From positions 97,816 through 161,815 of the forward strand of contig MQVO02000046.1 in the NCBI GenBank assembly GCA_001986395.2: 64,000 nt of DNA, in the 5' to 3' direction. How positions within the stretch are numbered: position 1 is the first letter of the stretch; every line of letters starts with the position of its first letter. Below the pieces are notes generated by a model, which worked only from the letters and a program-made list of their open reading frames with translations, was not told the origin of the DNA and ran no database searches. This stretch comes from Irpex lacteus. Lineage: Eukaryota; Basidiomycota; Agaricomycetes; Polyporales; Irpicaceae. Below are positions 57,040 to 64,000 of the stretch, piece by piece. A program made the translations under genes and the position numbers.

Positions 57040-57390
57040 TGTATGTTTTTCTTCCGGTTACTGTCGAAGCAGAAAAGAACGAGTTAGCATTCGAGGTCGA
57101 AGGTCATCAGTCTGTACACCCTGCTAAGAGTCATCTGGACGCTGATCATGCCATCCATCCCGTAGCTCACGCATCTGAGCCACGAAACTTTGCAGACAAC
57201 GTCCATAGCCTCCGCAGAGCGTACCGTCAGCCGTCCTGGGCGGAAAGAGTACTCACGTCTTGAGGGAAGTCGGTGTCGGGCTCGTTGTCGATGTTCCCGC
57301 CTGTACTTTGACCGACGGGTGTGTTGTGCAGGACCCCGGAAGCGCTCAATCATGTGATCGAATCAGGACCCCGAGTTATCCCCGCTCATT
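57040..57390. promoter_or_regulatory. Divergent promoter between RPS2 and the antiporter gene
   Basis: 351 bases separate the two start codons. No TATA box is clear on either side. One or both genes may have a leader intron here. Shared regulation is inference. Confidence 0.5.
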
Positions 57391-60179
57391 ATGGGCGCTC
57401 TCGAACTTGTACGTTCGCGCTTCTCTCATTGCGTGCATTTCGCTGGCACACGATAGACCCAGTGAACAACACATCTTGTGGCGAAAAGAGCGCACTGTCA
57501 TATCACAGTCAATCCTAGAATGGCGTGGGACTTGGAATTGCTGCAAGTCCGTGGCGCAATGAACTTTGTATACGGCTCACAAACTCGCTCTATTGGTCGC
57601 TGTTCTCTAGGTCACTAGCCCGTCGTTGGCTTACATAGTCCTCGGTGGTTTCGTCGTAGCAGTAAGTCGCTCCTATCGCACTCTTTACCTACGTTCCATC
57701 CACTGCCAAAAGTCGCTCTCGATACACCTTTTTATTTACGCCCCCTTCCGTATTCCTGATCATACCATGCACATCTCCCTCTGTAAGACCGACGCTGACC
57801 TCCACTCCAGTTCAGCATGATCTCCCTTCTCATCAAAGAAAAGGTGCGTATCATCACATCTCTCCCCTGGTCAACTACACGCCTCTAACCACCCTACGCA
57901 AACACAAACAGCTCTACATAAGCGAAGTCGTCCTCGGAACAGCCTTCGGCGTCCTCATGGGCCCACACTGCGCCAACATCTTCGACCCCCGATCCTGGGG
58001 AGACCGCACCCAAGAAATCACCCTCGAAGTCATGCGTATCGTCCTTGCTACCGGTCTCTTCGCTATCGGCGTCGAGCTGCCTCAGTCGTATTTGGCGGAC
58101 CATGCGAAGGGGCTGCTCGTGATGGTGGTTCCTACTATGGCGTTCGGTTGGGTCGTCGTAGCAGGTGCGTACTACAATTACATGCTATACTCGACTGTGA
58201 CTTGCTCACCATCTCTTTGTATTGTATCGCAGTGGTGATATACGGCCTCTTCGAACCCATGAACTACATATCCGCCCTCGCAGTAGCCGCCTGCCTCACC
58301 CCAACCGACCCAATTATATGCGCCGCCATCGTCGGTGCGTACCTCTCCCTTCCCCACTCTCCCTTCCCCCACTCTCCCTTCCCCCACCTCACTCTCCCTT
58401 CCCCACTCTCCCTTCCCACTCTCACTCCCCCCACACACAAAATCTCAATCTCACTACTACTAAATAGGCGGGCGATACGCAATAAAACACGTCCCCACAA
58501 ACCTCCGCCGCATCCTCGCCGCCGAGTCCGCCGCCAACGACGGCATGGCCTACCCGTTCCTTAGTATATCAATTTACCTCACCGTGGAGACTTCTAGGAG
58601 GGTGGCTATCGCCAAGTGGTTTCTCGTTGGTTGGCTTTGTACGTCTCCACTCCCCTCTCGTCCTTTTCTCTGCTGATAGTGGGTTCGTGTGTCAGACGAA
58701 GTGGTCTTAGGGACGCTCATCGGGACTTTCCTAGGTGCGTATCACCGATTTCACGCTTTGTGTCATTAACTGATGTGTACGTTCGAGTACAGGCATCGCC
58801 TTCTCCAAGCTCATGCGAATCTCCCACCGCCGCGGGTACATCGACCGAGAATCCTACGTCGCTCAATACCTCGCCCTAGCACTCTTCACAATCGGCGTCG
58901 CAAGTTCCCTAGGCACAGACGACCTGCTCGCCGCCTTCGCAGCAGGCTCCGCCCTCTCCTGGGACGGCTACTTCAACATCCAAACCGAAAACGAAGTCTT
59001 CTCCTCCGTCATCGACCTCCTCCTCAACTGCGCCTGCTTCGTATACATCGGCGCCTGGATGCCCTTCGCCTCCTTCAACTCCCCGGAATTGGGCATCACG
59101 CCCTGGCGGCTCATTGTATTGTTCTTTGTGATTTTGCTGGTGAGACGCATTCCGGCGATGCTTGTGCTGTATCGGTGGATACCGGAGATTAGTGGGTGGA
59201 GGGAGGCGTTGTTTTCGGGGCATTTTGGTACGCCGTTGTGTCGACTGTGGTGATGTTGTGATCTGAAGCTGTTTTTGTTCTCGCAGGCCCGATGGGCGTT
59301 GGGGCTGTCTTCGTATCTACGCTGGCGCTCAGCAGGCTCCCCGAGCCACACTCGCCCCCGCAAAACCAACAGGAGTACCTCGCTGCGACGCTACAGACCA
59401 TCGTCGCTTTCATCGTGCTAGGCTCTATTCTCATCCGTACGTCTCGTCTCAACATCCATAAACTACTCATATAACTTACAACTCCTCTTGGCAGACGGCC
59501 TATCCATCCCATTCTTCTCCTTCGGCCGTCGCATCCACTCACAAACAGTGTCTCTCACGCGTACGTTGACCTCCCGTAACAACACCATGGGCAACACGCT
59601 ACCGGAGTGGCTCATGGGCACACGACGTATGCCACCGTACGAGGTGTCCGGAGCTGGGCCGGACGTAGAAGCCGCACGCACTGGCGATCATAAATCTGGT
59701 GCCCCTACACCTCATATGGCCCAGGATGCAGACGTTCTGGTTGTGTCTCAGGGTGTTGAGGAGGGACAGGAGGGTAGGGTCCCGCACTTTGGAGAAGCTT
59801 CGTTCCTGGAAGAGCCTCCGCGCACTAGGGAGAGCTCTTTGAGAAGGAGGACTACGGGTATGGAGGCTCTTCCAGTTGGAAGTCCTAACGGACTGGTTAC
59901 GAACGAGGTACGTCGATTTGTCCTTACTCTGACAACGATAAACTCATATGCTGACTGGATGACGGGAACGTCGTGCTACTTTAGACCGGCACTGCGCCTG
60001 CTGCTGGTGCTGACCGTCCCCAAATCATGCCCGACACCCTCGACGGCGAAAATCTTCCAATCGCCTTCAAGGCGCGGATCGAATCAGTCGAGGATCACAA
60101 TGCCGGTGACGGTGACGACAAGCCACCCTCGGGAGTACAAACCCCCGTCAAGGCGGTTCACTTCCCTCCCACCCAATAA
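57391..60179 (+). CDS. NHA1: Plasma-membrane Na+(K+)/H+ antiporter, fungal NHA1/Sod2 type, 619 aa
   Basis: Eleven exons join in frame: 57391-57408, 57611-57661, 57811-57843, 57912-58164, 58233-58334, 58469-58639, 58696-58734, 58793-59227, 59287-59436, 59495-59907 and 59985-60179. Marks: SLAYIVLGGFVVAFSMISLL, LYISEVVLGTAFGVLMGPHC, GLFAIGVELPQSYLADHAKG, ACLTPTDPIICAAIVGG, AAESAANDGMAYPF (the Asn-Asp transport site), GTDDLLAAFAAGSALSWDG and CFVYIGAWMPFA. Relatives exchange cytosolic Na+ or K+ for protons and set salt tolerance. About 420 membrane residues are followed by a roughly 200-residue hydrophilic tail. The first three exons (18, 51 and 33 nt) are tiny, so the start is the least certain part. 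Intron 5 is a C/T-rich tract of repeated ACTCTCCCTTCC text. Decayed relatives lie at 41.3-42.9 kb. Confidence 0.93.
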
Positions 60180-61860
60180 CGTTTATGGATGGGCCTTCGT
60201 GGCCACACTCGTGTTGTCCTCGGGCTTGTTCGTCGGCCATTGAAGGACGACGCCGGTGGATATGTCGTTCGGATGGGATCGTCAATAGAGGACGAGAGCA
60301 TACACATCGCTAACGAGATTTGGGAAGATTGTTTGAATTTCTCTCGCCTTTTAATATTGTTAATAGAGTTAGAGTACTTCGAGACGTTATCTTCATTGCT
60401 ATATTCGAGAATTGCTCCATCGCTTCGCATAAGTCAATTTTGTCTCACAGAGCGTTGCCCTCTTTAAGTGAGTGCGAGTCACGCCAGTTCGAGTCTTCGT
60501 CGCGGTCAGTCTAACTTGGTGAGGCAACCTGGCGTTTGAGTCACGATATGCTACGGAGTATTCGCGAGCCGCGAAGAATGGCTTTAGTATGAGCGAGTGG
60601 TACGTTGGTGCGTGTTGATGTTACAACGGTGTATTCGTTCGGAGGACGGTACCGTACACTTTACACTTTGGCATACGCGTGCTAATAGACATAGTGCTTT
60701 CGTATCTCGTCAGTAATACAATAGTGGACATACGAGTCAACTGTGCATTTCTAATCGGTAGCTGCTGAGGTGACACGCAAATTATGTCAATTGGGAAGTA
60801 CACATATAGGGCATGTGACCACGCAGCTCGAAGTCTCATCAATACCGGCGTGCCTAGTACTACACATATCCGGAATATATACTTGCTCCCGGTGAAGTTG
60901 CGGGTGGAATACTGTGGCCCATCATACCCCAGTGGCAAATAATGACTCGCTACGAGTCGGACCTGACAGTTGCATGCGAAGGTACTCCCATCTCGGCGTA
61001 GGTCCGTCACGCGAAAGGAGGCAGTCCCATTGCAAAGTGCCAGCGTGCCGTGCTTCCAGCGGTGTCGCTTACGACATCGTTCGACACGATTCCATAATTC
61101 AGGTATCGTTCCTATGCAGAAATCCGGCGATGCCGTGTCCGAAGTTTCAAACGTCCCCGAGTGCAGGGAAAGTTGGTGCTCGCGGTTTATGGAGAAGTTT
61201 TGTTGGCCAAACGTCGTCTTCGCAGGCCAACCAAGCGACTTGGAATTCATTCCGGCGAAGGATGTCGTGGCAAAGGCATGGGGAGATGCGCGTGAAGTAC
61301 GACAGGGTAGAATGACAATCATCCTGCGATCGTATTCGCCATCTGGTTCAAGTATTGCGAGCCTGGAGCAGGACCATCCAGAGGAGAGTAGCCCGGCAGC
61401 GTAGTCAACCTACACAGATGGCGTAAATCCCTCGTAACCTAGCATATCCGCTCCATGTTATCTTTGGTGTTCGGCGTTCTCCCAGAGCAAGTGTGCATAT
61501 ACCGATGGGGAGGCCGCCTGGGGGACGCAGGGCATTTGAAACCAGCCCAGCGATCGTTTAGGGAAAGGTACGTTCTGCTGAAGTGCGGAGTACGCCAAGA
61601 CGATATGTTGCGAATGATGGTAGACATGCGTGATATTGGCCCAGCCAGTGTCATTATATAGGAAAGAGCTAACAGGATAAGGTTACCTTGCTGGTTATGG
61701 ACGGGTTACGGTCATATTCTATCGGCGAAATACACACTTGTACCCTGGATGGGTACTATTTCGTCGCAAGTATTTAATCACATACCAATTGCTACGTCTA
61801 AATAATTCGCCGATGGCAATATGCCAATGTCATCGGTGAAATTGTGAGATTGGGTGAGTA
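60180..61860. other. No supported gene; two open frames of doubtful status
   Basis: A 233-codon minus-strand frame (60621-61322) and overlapping plus-strand frames ending at 61404 have no motif. The plus-strand part from about 61150 to 61404 (with WPNVVFAGQPSDLEF and a Ser/Glu-rich end) has the more protein-like composition and might be the last exon of a small gene. Neither is called. Confidence 0.25.
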
Positions 61861-62170
61861 ATTACGTCGAAGGGTGGTGCACAAAAGGTACGTTGAGCCG
61901 ACAGATATTTGAACTTGCTGTCGGCAAACGATCATGAATGGCGGACGGACCGTACATCAACACGTGACCAGTATCAAATGTCAAGAGCAGTGGGAATGTG
62001 AACAAGCAAGGTGATTCGCTGGTAACCACAAAACAACACGTTTGGAAATTCAAAAGCACATCATATTGATGAGACAGAGAGCAAGATTTGTCATAATTGT
62101 AAAGCATTTCGTGCAAGAGTCAGAGTCAAGGCATGTGATGTAAGGCATGATGGCACGGTTAGATTCAACG

Positions 62171-62235
62171 GGACATAGTGTAATGGTCAAGATGCCTGAT
62201 CTGTCTTAGCGAGAAGGCTGTGGGTTCGATAAGGC
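62171..62235 (+). other. tRNA-like element with A and B boxes, degenerate
   Basis: TAGTGTAATGG at 62176-62186 fits the RNA polymerase III A box (TRGYNNARNNG). GGTTCGATAAG at 62223-62233 fits the B box except for its end, at tRNA-like spacing. The flanking acceptor stem does not pair well, so it is not called a functional tRNA. A tRNA relic or the head of a tRNA-derived short interspersed element are options. Confidence 0.4.
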
Positions 62236-62292
62236 AAAGACGCATTTTGAGCTTCACACTGTATCTCTCACGCCAGCTAATGTTGTGGATCC

Positions 62293-62365
62293 GTCCTTAC
62301 TGAGCCCGGCTGTAAAATGAACCTTGCACCAGTAGGTTCCTTTCACAGCCAGGCTCAGTAGGGAC
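62293..62365. repeat. Long imperfect hairpin, 21-bp outer arms
   Basis: The left arm (62293-62313, GTCCTTACTGAGCCCGGCTG and one more base) and right arm (62345-62365) are inverted repeats with only two mismatches. Inside, GAACCT (62319-62324) pairs with AGGTTC (62334-62339). The whole could fold into one 73-nt stem-loop with a small internal bulge. Confidence 0.75.
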
Positions 62366-62772
62366 AAATCCATGTCAAAGTTCTCGCTTATTTCCCTAAA
62401 CACTTTTCCTTGGCTCGTCAAATCGGTTGATTCCACGGTTAATGTTGTTTCATTCATTTTGACTCACTCGATAGATCGAAATACATATTCATCGCAAGCT
62501 ACCACGTAATAAATATAAATTTAAGTGACACAAATATCTGAACAGCAGAGCTTACACTGCAAATTGTATGTTGTGTAGGTAGCACAGACACGTCATGTTG
62601 GCGGTATTAATGGGGAATAAGGAAAGGTACAGTTTCTCCGACAGCTGTTCGAGAACGTTGTTGGCAAATGTGTCATTATTGTGTTGAAAGAACCGACCAT
62701 TTTTCCGATGGACACGCGAGAAAGTCATCGGCAAACACATCAAGAAGGTTGAGAGACGTTTTCCACGGTTAG

Positions 62773-63777
62773 CTCATTGCTACTGTTGTGACACGTGACC
62801 GTGCACAAATCTTACATGAGGGTCATGAAAACGATGAACTGATCGCCAACGAAAGTCGAATCTTAACATCATCGGTAGTTGCCAACACAATGTAAGTAGT
62901 AAAATATCATGTCCAAGATCCTCTGATCCTACTTGAAGTGGCTAGGGATGCGCAAAAACCTGTGCTGAAGCCGTCGTCGAGCAAGCGGCAGGGTGATCCG
63001 ATGGCAGAGATCAGGGAGCAGCATGAACGAGAGTTCAGAACACGAATAACAGGCCCAGTGACCTCTGGAGCGATCAAATGGGAGAAGATTTCAAAGCTTG
63101 GAACACGCAGAACAACTGAGCGAAAATCCGACAAGCCGAACGTGAACGTCAAGGACACGTCAAACTCGAAATCGGAAACGTTGCCTTGGAGCGAGCAGAG
63201 TGCTGTAGGGAAGGGAAAGTCGCGGGATAACAAGGAAGTGGCCGACACCGACGTATGTGTGGCAGAGGTGTTGCCTTCGCCGCGTTTGATCTGATAAAGC
63301 AATAGGCATTGACGACTCATGCTTCAGGCGGAAAGGACGACGAGTTGCATGCCGGTTGGAGCTTTTGGGTGTCAGAGTATGCGCGCCGGACACCTCAGTT
63401 TGAACCATTGCCGGATGTGGAAAGACACATTAGGGCCGAAGATTTGGAAGAGATACTTGATGGATGGGGGCTGTCGAGCGATTTTACGAAAAGCAAGTGG
63501 ACCATGTGAAACAAATTCATGGAACTCACGACTATTGTTCCCAGGCGAGATAAACGACAGCGTTGATATCGCCGGGCTCCCAATTGAATTCGGCGAAGTT
63601 TCTGAAGCGGAGGCGTTGCGAATCAGAGGAGCTGTGTTTCGCGCGTTGCTCGATCGTGTCAACACACGCATGCTCGATTTGTCGATAGTCGCAAGGGCGT
63701 ATGAACGGGAGGTTGAACTAGTAGAGCGACGAGCGTTGATGATGCTTCCACCCCAATCTTTAGTGAGAAAAGCTTGA
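62773..63777 (+). CDS. 3' part of an unknown multi-exon gene, about 280 aa seen
   Basis: Exons 62773-62891, 62946-63252, 63306-63505 and 63561-63777 join in frame with 54-, 53- and 55-nt introns. The product begins LIATVVTRDRAQILHEGHEN and runs through a Ser/Lys-rich, probably disordered middle (KPVLKPSSSKRQGDP). It then reaches GWSFWVSEYARRTP and RAEDLEEILDGWGLSSDF, and a helical end (RALLDRVNTRMLDLSIVARA, YEREVELVERRALMM). The 5' exon(s) were not found; TTAG before 62773 is taken as an acceptor. A GTGAGA at the 3' end might allow one more tiny exon. No family recognised. Composition and spacing of splice sites make it likely a real gene. Confidence 0.5.
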
Positions 63778-64000
63778 ATTAATACGATGCTTACAGACCA
63801 TGTCTCAGAGCGTGTGATCAGGATGATGCTAGAGCACCGACTGCAGTAGCCATGGCTTGATGTGTGCCGGTACGTAACATTCACATATTCAGATTGCCGC
63901 ATAGTATCGTTGCTAAATGGAGAGAGGAAAGAACTACAGGTTGAGGAGCTTTATCAGACCGACGCAATTCGCCGATGAGGAGAATCGAATGTTAACGGTT
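63778..64000. other. Right edge, no feature seen
   Basis: Probably the 3' UTR of the gene ending at 63777. Nothing else was recognised. Confidence 0.3.

Larger units (their letters stand above)
61862..62760 (-). other. AT-richer region with three minus-strand open frames
   Basis: Frames at 62743-62552, 62457-62254 and 62116-61862 (63, 67 and 84 codons) have protein-like composition, and the region is richer in A+T than its surroundings. I could not join them by splice sites and see no family motif. The hairpin and the tRNA-like element lie inside. A decayed mobile element is one possibility. Confidence 0.25.

Noticed and set aside
60621..61322. 233-codon minus-strand frame
   Set aside because: Its composition is Arg/Cys-heavy and random-looking, it has no motif or promoter, and a better frame overlaps on the other strand.
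62171..62235. Functional tRNA gene
   Set aside because: The acceptor and T stems do not pair properly and the B box end is wrong; it is listed only as tRNA-like.

Overview
The window looks like nuclear chromosomal DNA of a filamentous basidiomycete, probably Agaricomycotina. Most genes are cut by several GT-AG introns of about 45-80 nt, often with CTNA-like branch sites. Promoters of small genes carry TATA boxes. The families present (intronless F-box-like/leucine-rich proteins, small secreted cysteine proteins, DUF2235 hydrolases, NHA1-type antiporters) are typical of mushroom-forming fungi. Family names come from motif recognition only. Every splice model was built by hand and checked for frame, and no database search was run. 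I saw no reverse transcriptase, transposase, viral, plasmid or CRISPR signal.

Layout. 0-0.2 kb: promoter and 5' UTR of a minus-strand gene that leaves the window. 0.8-3.8 kb: a putative mitochondrial LEA-like protein (-) and a secreted protein (+). 4.0-9.1 kb: a tandem triplication of a four-exon gene with an HMG-box-like N-terminus (-). 9.3-10.7 kb: a DCAF7/WDR68-type WD-repeat protein (+). 11.4-12.8 kb: two divergently transcribed paralogues for tiny secreted cysteine proteins. 13-23 kb: gene-poor, with one plausible membrane-protein ORF and two blocks of decayed tandem duplications. 23.2-27.5 kb: a nine-exon DUF2235 alpha/beta-hydrolase whose first introns are swollen by pyrimidine repeats. 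29.2-36.1 kb: three intronless F-box-like genes in a row (-). 37.4-38.2 kb: an uncharacterised hydrophilic protein with a PPxY motif. 41.3-43.7 kb: a fossil in which a broken 4HBT thioesterase gene is joined to the tail of an NHA1-type antiporter and followed by the decayed body of another antiporter copy. 44.8-46.2 kb: a zinc-independent MDR oxidoreductase. 46.8-48.0 kb: a tandem pair of very short secreted proteins. 51.7-53.8 kb: an acyl-CoA oxidase-like enzyme ending in a peroxisomal SHL tripeptide. 54.3-56.1 kb: diverged tandem repeats. 56.1-60.2 kb: ribosomal protein S2 (-) and an intact Na+/H+ antiporter (+) sharing a 351-bp divergent promoter. 60.2-64 kb: mostly unresolved, with the 3' part of an unknown multi-exon gene at the right end.

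The genes do not form one pathway. Housekeeping genes (S2, DCAF7-like, antiporter, acyl-CoA oxidase) alternate with lineage-specific families that expand by local tandem duplication. The most original material is the triplicated HMG-like family, the two pairs of small secreted proteins, and the chimeric thioesterase/antiporter fossil.
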